This document shows positions 26,767-34,449 of a DNA stretch of 64,000 nucleotides, piece after piece. Positions within the stretch are counted from its first letter, which is position 1, and each line of letters opens with the position of its first letter. The notes beneath the pieces are model-generated. The model saw nothing but the letters and a program-made list of their open reading frames with translations. It ran no database searches and had not been told where the DNA came from. This stretch comes from Cellulomonas phragmiteti (lineage in GTDB: Bacteria; Actinomycetota; Actinomycetes; Actinomycetales; Cellulomonadaceae), in NCBI RefSeq assembly GCF_016862775.1, contig NZ_BONP01000011.1, forward strand, positions 55,685-119,684. The letters are read 5' to 3'. Made by a program: the position numbers and the translations under genes.

Positions 26767-27861
26767 TCATGCGCCGGTCCCGTCGGACGGGCCGACGTCC
26801 CCGTCCGACGGACCATCGGGCCGGGCGGCCGTGCCCTCGAACCGGCCGTACGGCGCGGCCCCTGCGACGACCGCGCCGGCGGCCGGGACCGTCTCGCGGA
26901 CACGGCGCGTCGAGATCTTGCGCTGCCGCGGGTCGAACGCGTCACGCAGGCCGTCACCGATGAAGTTGATGCACAGGCAGATGATGACGATGAACATGCC
27001 GGGGAACCAGAAGAGCCACGGCCGGGTCGAGAAGGCCGCCTGGTTGTCGCTGATGAGCCGGCCCAGGGAGGTGTCCGGCGGCGTGATGCCGAAGCCGAGG
27101 TAGGACAGCGACGTCTCCAGGAGGATCGCCGAGGACATCAGCAGCGTCGCGTTGACGGTGATGACGCCCACCGCGTTCGGCAGGATGTGCTTGAAGATGA
27201 TGCGCCGGTCCGACGCGCCCGCGAGCCGCGCGGCGTCGACGAACTCCCGCTCGCGCAGCGTGAGGAAGTCACCGCGGACCAGACGGGCCATGCCCGTCCA
27301 CGTCGTCAGCCCCAGCAGGACGCCCAGGATCAGCACGCCGCCGCCCGCGTTGTACGCGATGACCGCGCCGACGAGCAGGACCGGGACGATGATGACCATG
27401 TCCGTGAACCGCATGAGGACCGTCTCGAGCCAGCCGCGGAAGTACCCGGAGAAGGCGCCGATCACGACGCCGATGAGCGCCGAGATCAGGCCGACCATCG
27501 CGGTGACCGCGAGCGAGATCTGCGTCCCGCGCATCGTCATGGCGAAGTAGTCGCGGCCGACGCTGTCCTGGCCGAACGGGTGCTCGCCCAGCGAGAACGG
27601 GAACAGCTGCAGCGTCGGGCGGCCGCCGTCCATGAGGACCGGCGTCTGCGTCCAGCGGTACTGCCACCAGCCGTGCCAGGGGCCGAGCCCGACCGAGGTG
27701 ATGGCGAGCAGCACCACGAGCGTCAGCACGACGAGCGACACGATGGCGCCGGTGTGCCCGAGGAACCGCTTGCGGACCAGCGCCCCCTGGCTCAGCCCCT
27801 TGAGGTCCTCCGGGACCTCGCGCGAGTCGTCCGGGGCGGTGTCCTGCTGCGTCGTGCTCAT
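26767..27861 (-). CDS. dppC: Dipeptide/oligopeptide ABC transporter permease DppC
   Basis: Inner-membrane permease of 364 residues. A basic N-terminal cytoplasmic segment precedes the first helix (GAIVSLVVLTLVVLLAITSV), and the type I ABC importer permease domain has five further helices. The coupling-helix motif REREFVDAARLAGASDRRIIFKHILPN is intact and contacts the ATPase. LGEHPFGQDSVGRDYFAM is the typical DppC/OppC external loop. The C-terminus carries an unusual 45-residue hydrophilic tail rich in Gly, Pro and Asp. The ATG overlaps the dppB stop (ATGA), indicating coupled translation. Confidence 0.95.
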   Translation of the reverse strand: MSTTQQDTAPDDSREVPEDLKGLSQGALVRKRFLGHTGAIVSLVVLTLVVLLAITSVGLGPWHGWWQYRWTQTPVLMDGGRPTLQLFPFSLGEHPFGQDSVGRDYFAMTMRGTQISLAVTAMVGLISALIGVVIGAFSGYFRGWLETVLMRFTDMVIIVPVLLVGAVIAYNAGGGVLILGVLLGLTTWTGMARLVRGDFLTLREREFVDAARLAGASDRRIIFKHILPNAVGVITVNATLLMSSAILLETSLSYLGFGITPPDTSLGRLISDNQAAFSTRPWLFWFPGMFIVIICLCINFIGDGLRDAFDPRQRKISTRRVRETVPAAGAVVAGAAPYGRFEGTAARPDGPSDGDVGPSDGTGA

Positions 27862-29387
27862 GACTTCACCCTCACGCGCGGGTCGAGTGCGGAGTACGCC
27901 AGGTCGGCCAGCAGGTTGAACACCACGGCCGTGATCCCGACGACGAGGAAGACTCCCATGATGGGATTCGGGTCCTGCAGGGTCAGACCGGTGATGAAGG
28001 TCTGTCCCATGCCCTTGAACGAGAAGACCCGCTCGGTGATGACGGCACCGCCCAGCAGGCCGCCGATGTCGAACGCGACGATCGTGGCCAGCGGGATCAG
28101 CGCGTTGCGGAAGGCGTGGCGCACCACGACGACCCGCTCCGGCAGGCCCTTGGCGCGCGCGGTGCGCACGTAGTCCTGACCCATCACCTCGAGCATCGAC
28201 GCCCGGGAGTACCGGGTGTACGACGCCAGCGAGATCAGCAGCAGCGCGGCCGTCGGCAGCACCAGGTGCGTGAACTTGTCGATCCCGAGGATCCAGAAGT
28301 CGTCGCTGAGGTTCGGGGTCTCGGACCCGATCGTCGCGATCGGCCTGCCCCGCACCAGCCGGACGTACGCGGGCCACGAGATCATCATCCGGTCGAGCAT
28401 GACGAGCGCGGCGACGAAGAACGAGGTCAGCCCGGCGACCTTCATGGACTGCCGGTAGTCGTACCCGCCCATGAGGCGCCCGACGAGCACACCCGCCGCG
28501 ACGGCGGCCACGCCCAGCACCACGATGAGCGGCAGCGTGGCGCGGTCCAGCAGGGGCCGCAGGGCGAACATCGCCACGACGCCCAGCCCGACGGTGATGA
28601 GGGCGGAGTACAGCGCCCGCCGGTTCTGCAGGCCGGCGAGCAGCGTCGTGATGCCGACCGCGATGCCCACGCCCGTCACGACGACGAGGGCGGGGCCCAG
28701 GCCCGGGTAGCGGAACCACTGCGTCGCACCGAGGTACCACAGCACACCGCCACCGACCACGGCCGCGACGGCGAAGGTCAGCAGGCGCCGTCGGAGCGAG
28801 CCCCCGATGACCACGGCCCACACGAGGCCGGAGACCAGCCCCACCCCCACGACGGTCGGCAGCGGCACGACCGGGTCGGCGAGGAAGTCGTTGAAGCGGA
28901 TCGCGCCGAACTCCTTGAGCAGGACGGCGACCCAGAAGACGGGGAGCGAGAAGAAGAGGAACGTGAAGAACGTGACGCCGTAGTCGAACGCCGAGTACTG
29001 CCGCAGGGCCGTGACGATCCCGATCGAGATGCCGATGACGATCGCGAGGACGGTGGCTCCGGCGACGAGCTGCAGGGTGGTCGGGATCGCCGAGGACAGC
29101 GCGGCGGTCACCTCCTGCCCCTGGAGGGTCCTGCCGAGGTCGCACTGACCAGGGACGACGCACCTCGCCGCGCCGCTGAGCCAGATGAAGTACCGCAGCG
29201 GAGCGGGGACGTCGAGGTTGAGCAGCGCCGTGCGCTGCTCCATGAGCTGCTCCCGGTTCGGCCGGTTCGACTCACGGAACTCGGCGAGCGGGTCGCCGGA
29301 GATGGCGACCAGCTGGTACACGAGGAAGGAGGCACCCAGGAGGATGAGCAGCGACACCCCGAGGCGCCGCAGGACGTACGAAGTCAT
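27858..29387 (-). CDS. dppB: Dipeptide/oligopeptide ABC transporter permease DppB, enlarged
   Basis: Permease partner of DppC. At 509 residues it is about 170 longer than the usual DppB. The start MTSYVLRRLGVSLLILLGASFLVY and the C-terminal coupling segment VRTARAKGLPERVVVVRHAFRNALIPLATI with GGAVITERVFSFKGMG are canonical. Between them, from about residue 175 to 335, lies an inserted block with roughly five or six extra hydrophobic helices (for example GVGLVSGLVWAVVIGG and LPLIVVLGVAAVAAGVLVG). ATG 29387 removes an unconserved upstream stretch. It lies 224 bases after dppA, with a strong hairpin in the gap, and overlaps the dppC start. Confidence 0.93.
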   Translation of the reverse strand: MTSYVLRRLGVSLLILLGASFLVYQLVAISGDPLAEFRESNRPNREQLMEQRTALLNLDVPAPLRYFIWLSGAARCVVPGQCDLGRTLQGQEVTAALSSAIPTTLQLVAGATVLAIVIGISIGIVTALRQYSAFDYGVTFFTFLFFSLPVFWVAVLLKEFGAIRFNDFLADPVVPLPTVVGVGLVSGLVWAVVIGGSLRRRLLTFAVAAVVGGGVLWYLGATQWFRYPGLGPALVVVTGVGIAVGITTLLAGLQNRRALYSALITVGLGVVAMFALRPLLDRATLPLIVVLGVAAVAAGVLVGRLMGGYDYRQSMKVAGLTSFFVAALVMLDRMMISWPAYVRLVRGRPIATIGSETPNLSDDFWILGIDKFTHLVLPTAALLLISLASYTRYSRASMLEVMGQDYVRTARAKGLPERVVVVRHAFRNALIPLATIVAFDIGGLLGGAVITERVFSFKGMGQTFITGLTLQDPNPIMGVFLVVGITAVVFNLLADLAYSALDPRVRVKS

Positions 29388-29544
29388 GGACTCTCGCTCT
29401 CGCGCAGGCCGGACCCGCCCTCTCGGGCGCGCTCCGGACCCGCGGCGGCACGTGCTGGACGCGGCCGGGCTCGGCGCCGGCCGACAAGTGGACAAAACTC
29501 TACTGCTCGCGCGCACCGACCCGATCCGCCACGTGGCGGGCAGT

Positions 29545-29583
29545 GCGACGCCGGGACCCCTGAGCAGCGGGTCCCGGCGTCGC
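29545..29583 (-). terminator. Intra-operon hairpin between dppA and dppB
   Basis: Perfect 15-bp stem (29545-29559 with 29569-29583) and a 9-base loop, starting 28 bases after the dppA stop. No T-run follows. Such elements usually let part of the transcription stop, or protect the binding-protein mRNA, so that the binding protein is made in excess over the permease. Confidence 0.65.
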
Positions 29584-29611
29584 CTGTCAGCACGGTCGGG
29601 TCAGACGCGGA

Positions 29612-31432
29612 TCAGGACGCGTCGACCGTCCACTCCCACACGTTCCACCAGACACCGGCCTGGTTCGGGTTGTACTCGTCGATCCCGCCGACGTGGTCGC
29701 CCACGGCGTCGACGCCGACCGACTGGAACAGCGGCAGGCCGTACGCGTCGGCGAACAGCAGCGGGTCGATCTGCTCCTGGATCGCGGCCTGCTCGTCCGT
29801 GTCGAGCGTGCGCACCAGCGTCGAGGCCAGCGTGTCCACCTCGGAGTTGGAGTAGCCGTTGTAGTTGCCACCACCGGTGGACGAGAAGATCTGCGGGACA
29901 CCGGCGACGCCGATACCGCTGTTGATCCACCCGAAGATCGCGGCGTCGTACGAGCCGTCCGACAGGCGCGAGCCCCAGGCCGCGTCACCCTGGTCGTCGA
30001 TGACGAACCCGGCCTCGGTGGCCGCGGCCGCGATCAGCGTGTACGCGTTGACGCGGTTGGGGTTGTTGATGTTGTAGAGGATCCGCACGGTGGGGCTGGT
30101 CACGCCGGCCTCCGCGAGCAGCGCCTGGGCGGCGGCGATGTCCCCGTCGAGCGGGTAGTCGGCCGAGCCGTTGTTCGCCACGGTGTCCTCGTACGAGGCC
30201 TGGGCCGGCACGAAGAGCTGCGAGTTCAGGACCGCCGCGTCGTCCTTCTGCGGGGTGATGATCGCGTCGAGGATCTTCTGGCGCGGGATCGTCTTGAGGA
30301 ACGCCTGGCGCACCTTGAGCGCCGTCTCGGCGTCGCCGCCGTACGTCGCCGGGTCGAACGGACCACCGTTGTTGAAGGTCAGGTCGATGTGGTCGTACGC
30401 GAGCTGGTCGTCCTGGTGGACGACGACACCGTCGAGCGCGTTGAGCGCGGTCAGGGTGTCGGCGCTCGACTGCGGCGAGATGACGTCGACCTCGCCGTTG
30501 TTCAGCGCCTGGACGGCCGCGGTCGCGTCCGGGATCGTCCGCATGACGATCTCGTCCAGCTGCGCGACGAGGTCACCGGCGTACGCCTCGTTCGGGACCA
30601 GGGTGACGGACTGGTTCTCGACCACGTCCGACACGATGTACGGGCCGGAGGAGAGGTAGAGCTCGGGGTCCGACGGCAGGATCGTGGAGTCGAAGCCGGT
30701 GTTCCAGAAGTCGGCGACGGCCTGCAGCTGCGGGTCGGGCTCCGTCGCGGTCGCGGCCGACTCGGACAGGCTCTCGAACAGCTCGATGAGCGCCTGGCCG
30801 TCCTCGAGGCCGGCGTTCTTCGCGATGACGTGCGCGGGCATGTCGGCGGCGTAGGCCACCTCCCAGTCCGCGGCGGGCTCCGAGTAGCTCAGGGTGACCG
30901 AGCGGCCGTCCTCGCCGATCTCCGGGAACTGGGTCAGGCCCAGGGTGCCGGTGTCGCCCGCGTAGTCGAAGTACGTGACGTCCTCGGAGTTGAAGTGACC
31001 CGACTGGATCGCCCACGCCAGGATCAGGTCGTCGGCGTCGACGGGCTCGCCGTCCGACCACACGATGTCCTCGTTGACCGTGTACGTCACCACGAGCGGG
31101 TCCTCGGACTCGACCTCGTAGGTGCCGAACGACTCGTCCTTGGCCAGCGAGGGGTTGCCCGCGGCGAACGAGGACCCGTCCACGTAGTTGAACCACGCCC
31201 GGGTCGGGTAGGTCACGATCTTCGAGTTGATGTCCGTGTTGCCGTTGGACGTGTTCGGGTTGAAGGAGAAGAACTGGTTCGTCTCCGCCACGGTGAGCGT
31301 GCCGCCGCCGGCTGCCGCCCCCGTGTCGCCGTCCCCGTCGCCGTCGCCGTCCGGGGTGTTCGCGCACGCGCCGAGCACGAGCGCGCCCGTCGCGAACAGG
31401 GCCACCACGGTGCTGGTCCGCCTGATCTTCAA
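29612..31432 (-). CDS. dppA: Dipeptide/oligopeptide-binding lipoprotein DppA
   Basis: Family 5 solute-binding protein of 606 residues that captures peptides outside the membrane. The signal peptide IRRTSTVVALFATGALVLGAC ends in a lipobox (Cys at about 21), followed by an Asp/Gly-rich linker (DGDGDGDGD). Family segments are NQFFSFNPNTS at the ligand-site entrance, IVWSDGEPVDADDLILAW, DWEVAYAADMPAHVIAK and KVRQAFLKTIPRQKILDAI. The start is taken as TTG at 31432 because AGGAGG lies 4-5 bases upstream and no ATG or GTG is suitably placed; a TTG start is less common. First gene of the dpp operon, with palindromic operator-like sites 115-190 bases upstream. Confidence 0.92.
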   Translation of the reverse strand: MKIRRTSTVVALFATGALVLGACANTPDGDGDGDGDTGAAAGGGTLTVAETNQFFSFNPNTSNGNTDINSKIVTYPTRAWFNYVDGSSFAAGNPSLAKDESFGTYEVESEDPLVVTYTVNEDIVWSDGEPVDADDLILAWAIQSGHFNSEDVTYFDYAGDTGTLGLTQFPEIGEDGRSVTLSYSEPAADWEVAYAADMPAHVIAKNAGLEDGQALIELFESLSESAATATEPDPQLQAVADFWNTGFDSTILPSDPELYLSSGPYIVSDVVENQSVTLVPNEAYAGDLVAQLDEIVMRTIPDATAAVQALNNGEVDVISPQSSADTLTALNALDGVVVHQDDQLAYDHIDLTFNNGGPFDPATYGGDAETALKVRQAFLKTIPRQKILDAIITPQKDDAAVLNSQLFVPAQASYEDTVANNGSADYPLDGDIAAAQALLAEAGVTSPTVRILYNINNPNRVNAYTLIAAAATEAGFVIDDQGDAAWGSRLSDGSYDAAIFGWINSGIGVAGVPQIFSSTGGGNYNGYSNSEVDTLASTLVRTLDTDEQAAIQEQIDPLLFADAYGLPLFQSVGVDAVGDHVGGIDEYNPNQAGVWWNVWEWTVDAS

Positions 31433-31546
31433 TGTTCCTCCTGAGACGTGGTGGACGTGGCCGCACGACCCCGACCGAGCCGGGGCATGGGCGCACTCGC
31501 CCGCCTGAATTGGGGCCACGCTAGCCCCGGGAAGCGCGACATTGGA

Positions 31547-31619
31547 GACATGGACGAACGCCCATGTCGATCGTTACCTGATTGATACTGGTCGGTACCG
31601 TCCAAGATGCGAGACATGG
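31547..31619. promoter_or_regulatory. Operator-like half-sites upstream of dppA
   Basis: GACATGG (31547-31553) and CCATGTC (31562-31568) form a perfect inverted repeat with an 8-base spacer. A third copy of GACATGG lies at 31613-31619, as part of a repeated GAGACATGG. All sit in the 308-base region between dppA and the pterin dehydratase gene, where no gene is apparent. A -35-like TTGGAC (minus strand) lies between the sites, near 31600. Confidence 0.55.
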
Positions 31620-31740
31620 CCAGGAGAAACACCCCTGAAACACCGCTGACACATCCCACGATCGGGTGGTTCACACGGCCTGGGTACTGCACCGCAGCCG
31701 GAAGTCTGCTAAGGCGACCGAGCGGCGGGTCCGATCTGTC

Positions 31741-32400
31741 TCATCCCGGGCCCCGCTCGTCCTGCCACGTGCACAGGCAGGAACGGTTGCCGTCCGCGTC
31801 CGCGAGCACCCAGAAGCTGGGCGCGTGGGTCGCGTCGACCACCCGCCCACCCGCCGCGACGGCCGCGTCGATGCGCTCCGCGACCGCGGCGGGATCCACC
31901 CACACGTCCAGGTGCCACCGCTGCCGCGACTCCTGCGCGTCCGACCCCTGCACCCACAGCGCCGGGTGCGCTCGCGCCGGGTCCCGGACCTCGTCGTCCG
32001 CGCCCGGCGGGCGCTCGTAGCCGAGGAGCGCACCCCAGAACGGCAGGACCGCCGCCGCGTCCGGCGCGTCGAGCGCCAGCTCCAGGCTCTGCACGCCGGA
32101 GCAGTCGGGTGCCAGCCCCGCCTCCCCGGCCAGGCGCGACACGGTGCGGGCCAGCTCCACGTCGCGCGACGTGACCCCGTCCGCGTCGTGGCTCCACAGC
32201 CGGACGTCGACGTGCCCCCAGCGCAGGTCGAGGTCCGGGTGGTGGTCCGCCTGCTCGGCCGCGGCACCGATGGCGTCGACGAGCGCCAGCCCCGTCGCGA
32301 AGCCCCCCGTGACCACCCGGGTCCGCAGCCCGTCGCTCACGAGCGCCCAGCCGACCAGACCGCTGTCCGCGATCTGCTGACCCGTGAGCGCCGTCGCCAT
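31741..32400 (-). CDS. Fusion of pterin-4a-carbinolamine dehydratase and VOC (glyoxalase-like) domain
   Basis: A 219-residue two-domain protein. Residues 1-90 form a 4a-hydroxytetrahydrobiopterin dehydratase (PCD/DCoH) domain with the active-site pattern AEQADHHPDLDLRWGHVDVRLWSHDADGVTSRDVELA (given for key residues H-H-P-D and the later H-D-x-x-G-x-T). Residues 105-219 form a VOC/glyoxalase-like domain (LELALDAPDAAAVLPFWGALLGYE to WVLADADGNRSCLC). PCD recycles oxidised pterin cofactors. The VOC part has a His-containing LDVWVDP segment but no clear full metal triad. ATG 32400 lies after CACCAT with a 6-base gap, a leaderless-type start. Domain fusions of this type occur in actinobacteria; the joint function is not known. 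Confidence 0.83.
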   Translation of the reverse strand: MATALTGQQIADSGLVGWALVSDGLRTRVVTGGFATGLALVDAIGAAAEQADHHPDLDLRWGHVDVRLWSHDADGVTSRDVELARTVSRLAGEAGLAPDCSGVQSLELALDAPDAAAVLPFWGALLGYERPPGADDEVRDPARAHPALWVQGSDAQESRQRWHLDVWVDPAAVAERIDAAVAAGGRVVDATHAPSFWVLADADGNRSCLCTWQDERGPG

Positions 32401-32477
32401 CCACCCATGGTGGCGCGAACCCCCACCGAACGCCCGCCGAACCGCGCGACGGCGCGTCGCCACGGCACACTGGACCG

Positions 32478-32918
32478 GTGGACGACCTGCGCGTCTCCCC
32501 GGGCCCCGGTGCCCCTGCCGGCCTCACGGTGCCCGCCGGGGACCTCCTCGAGCAGTTCTCCCGTGCGTCGGGACCCGGCGGCCAGGGCGTCAACACCGCG
32601 GACTCGCGCGTGCAGCTCAGCCTCGACCTCGCGACCACCACGGCGCTGGACGAGGTGCAGCGCGCGCGGGTCCTCGACCGGCTGGCCCCCCGGCTCGCGG
32701 GCACCGTCCTGACGATCAGCGCGGCCGAGCACCGCTCGCAGCGGCAGAACCGGACCGCGGCGCGGCAGCGGCTCGCCGACCTCCTGCGCGAGGCGGTCGC
32801 GCCACCGACGCCCCGGCGGCCGACCCGCCGCACGCGGGGCTCGCACCGACGGCGGCTGCAGGACAAGAGCGAGCGGTCGGCGCTCAAGCAGGACCGCCGG
32901 CGGCCCCGCCCCGACTGA
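32478..32918 (+). CDS. arfB: Alternative ribosome-rescue factor ArfB (peptidyl-tRNA hydrolase, YaeJ-like)
   Basis: Releases peptides from ribosomes stalled on broken messages. The 146-residue protein has the release-factor catalytic motif GGQ within SRASGPGGQGVNTADSRVQL. A basic C-terminal tail (RRTRGSHRRRLQDKSERSALKQDRR) is the part that enters the empty mRNA channel in ArfB proteins. It lacks the codon-recognition domain of full release factors, which separates it from PrfA/PrfB. GTG 32478 lies 6 bases after CACACT, a leaderless-type arrangement. Divergent from the PCD-VOC gene. Confidence 0.92.
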   Translation: MDDLRVSPGPGAPAGLTVPAGDLLEQFSRASGPGGQGVNTADSRVQLSLDLATTTALDEVQRARVLDRLAPRLAGTVLTISAAEHRSQRQNRTAARQRLADLLREAVAPPTPRRPTRRTRGSHRRRLQDKSERSALKQDRRRPRPD

Positions 32919-32921
32919 TCC

Positions 32922-33293
32922 CTACCCCAGCCGCTCCCACACCCGGGCCGCGTCGTCCCAGGTGCGCGTGCGCAGCTCGGCGGCCCGCCGGACCGCCTGC
33001 TCCCAGCGGATCGGTATCGGGGTCCGCAGGCTCCGACCACCCGGACCCCGCAGCTCGAGGAACACCTCGTCGTCGTGGGTGTCGCGGCCGTCGCGCCGTC
33101 GCGCGGCCGGGACGAGGACGACCGTGGGGCGGTCGGCGCGCGGCAGGCGCATCGCCGTCACGGCAGGGGCGCCGTCCTCGGGACAGCGGGCGACCTCGTC
33201 GGGGACGCTGCGGACGTCGGGCGTCCAGGCGTCCCAGGCGTGCCCGTCGTCGCACACGAGCGACCAGCAGACGTCCAGCTCGCCGTGGTCCAC
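32922..33293 (-). CDS. Conserved hypothetical protein with possible zinc-ribbon
   Basis: A 123-residue soluble protein that I do not recognise beyond actinobacterial hypotheticals. The N-terminal half has VCWSLVCDDGHAWDAW and, 20 residues later, VARCPEDGAP, giving Cys/His spacings reminiscent of a small zinc ribbon. The C-terminal half ends in WEQAVRRAAELRTRTWDDAARVWERLG, a likely helix. GTG 33293 is preceded by GGGAGGGA at the right distance; an ATG ten codons earlier lacks this. It begins 34 bases after the ychF stop and is probably co-transcribed with it. Confidence 0.65.
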   Translation of the reverse strand: MDHGELDVCWSLVCDDGHAWDAWTPDVRSVPDEVARCPEDGAPAVTAMRLPRADRPTVVLVPAARRRDGRDTHDDEVFLELRGPGGRSLRTPIPIRWEQAVRRAAELRTRTWDDAARVWERLG

Positions 33294-33326
33294 CGGGGCT
33301 CCCTCCCGATCGGGGGTCCGCACCCG

Positions 33327-34403
33327 TCAGACGTTGAAGCGGAACTCCACCACGTCGCCGTCGTGCATGACGTAGTCCTTGCCCTCGATGCGGGCCTTGC
33401 CCGCGGCACGGGCGGCGGCGACCGACCCCGACGCGACGAGGTCGTCGAACGAGATCACCTCGGCCTTGATGAAGCCCTTCTGGAAGTCCGTGTGGATGAC
33501 GCCCGCGGCCTGCGGCGCCGTCCAGCCCTGCCGGATCGTCCAGGCGCGCGACTCCTTGGGGCCCGCGGTGAGGTATGTCTGCAGGCCGAGGGTGTGGAAC
33601 CCGACGCGCGCGAGCTGGTCGAGACCCGCCTCGCTCTGGCCGTTCGCCTCCAGCATCTCGCGCGCCTCGTCCTCCTCGAGCTCGACGAGCTCGGACTCGA
33701 ACTTCGCGTCGAGGAAGATCGCGTCGGCCGGCGCGACCAGCGCGCGCAGCCGCTCCTGCATCGCGCTGTCGGCCAGGCCCGCGTCGTCGGTGTTGAAGAC
33801 GTAGATGAAGGGCTTCGACGTCATGAGCTGCAGGGCGCGCACGTGCTCGTCGTCGGCCAGGCCCGCGGCGAACAGGGTCCGTCCCGTCTCGAGGACCGCG
33901 AACGCGCGCTTCGCGGCGTCCAGCACCTCGGGCTCCGTCTTCTTGCCGCGGACCTCCTTCTCGAGCCGCGGGATCGCGTTCTCGAGGGTCTGCAGGTCCG
34001 CCAGGACCAGCTCGGTCGCGATGATCTCGATGTCGCCCTCGGGGTCCACCTTGCCGCTGACGTGCACCACGTCGGGGTCGGCGAACGCGCGCGTGACCTG
34101 GCAGATCGCGTCGGCCTCGCGGATGTTGGCGAGGAACTTGTTGCCCAGGCCCTCGCCCTCGCTCGCACCCTTCACGATGCCCGCGATGTCGACGAACGAC
34201 ACGGTCGCGGGCAGGATCCGCTCCGAGCCGAAGATCTCGGCGAGCGTCGCCAGGCGCGGGTCCGGCAGCGGGACGACACCCACGTTCGGCTCGATCGTCG
34301 CGAACGGGTAGTTCGCCGCGAGGACCTGCGCACGGGTCAGCGCGTTGAAGAGGGTGGACTTGCCGACGTTGGGCAGTCCGACGATGCCGATGGTGAGAGC
34401 CAC
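33327..34403 (-). CDS. ychF: Redox-responsive ATPase YchF (OLA1 family)
   Basis: Obg-related P-loop protein of 358 residues that prefers ATP and binds ribosomes. G1 GLPNVGKST, the switch region NYPFATIEPNVG and G3 DIAGIVKGASEGEGLGNKFL are present. The NKxD motif is replaced by VFNTDD, as in YchF proteins. The C-terminal TGS-like domain contains GPKESRAWTIRQGWTAPQAAGVIHTDF. GTG 34403 begins exactly at the conserved VALTIGIVGLPN and lies 8 bases after TAGACT, a leaderless-type start. An ordinary housekeeping gene. Confidence 0.96.
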   Translation of the reverse strand: MALTIGIVGLPNVGKSTLFNALTRAQVLAANYPFATIEPNVGVVPLPDPRLATLAEIFGSERILPATVSFVDIAGIVKGASEGEGLGNKFLANIREADAICQVTRAFADPDVVHVSGKVDPEGDIEIIATELVLADLQTLENAIPRLEKEVRGKKTEPEVLDAAKRAFAVLETGRTLFAAGLADDEHVRALQLMTSKPFIYVFNTDDAGLADSAMQERLRALVAPADAIFLDAKFESELVELEEDEAREMLEANGQSEAGLDQLARVGFHTLGLQTYLTAGPKESRAWTIRQGWTAPQAAGVIHTDFQKGFIKAEVISFDDLVASGSVAAARAAGKARIEGKDYVMHDGDVVEFRFNV

Positions 34404-34411
34404 GGGCGTCG

Positions 34412-34417
34412 AGTCTA
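34412..34417 (-). promoter_or_regulatory. -10 box for leaderless ychF
   Basis: TAGACT on the minus strand followed by 8 bases and the GTG start at 34403. Confidence 0.55.
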
Positions 34418-34449
34418 CGCAGCCGTGCGCCTCGCCGACGGCGCGGGCG

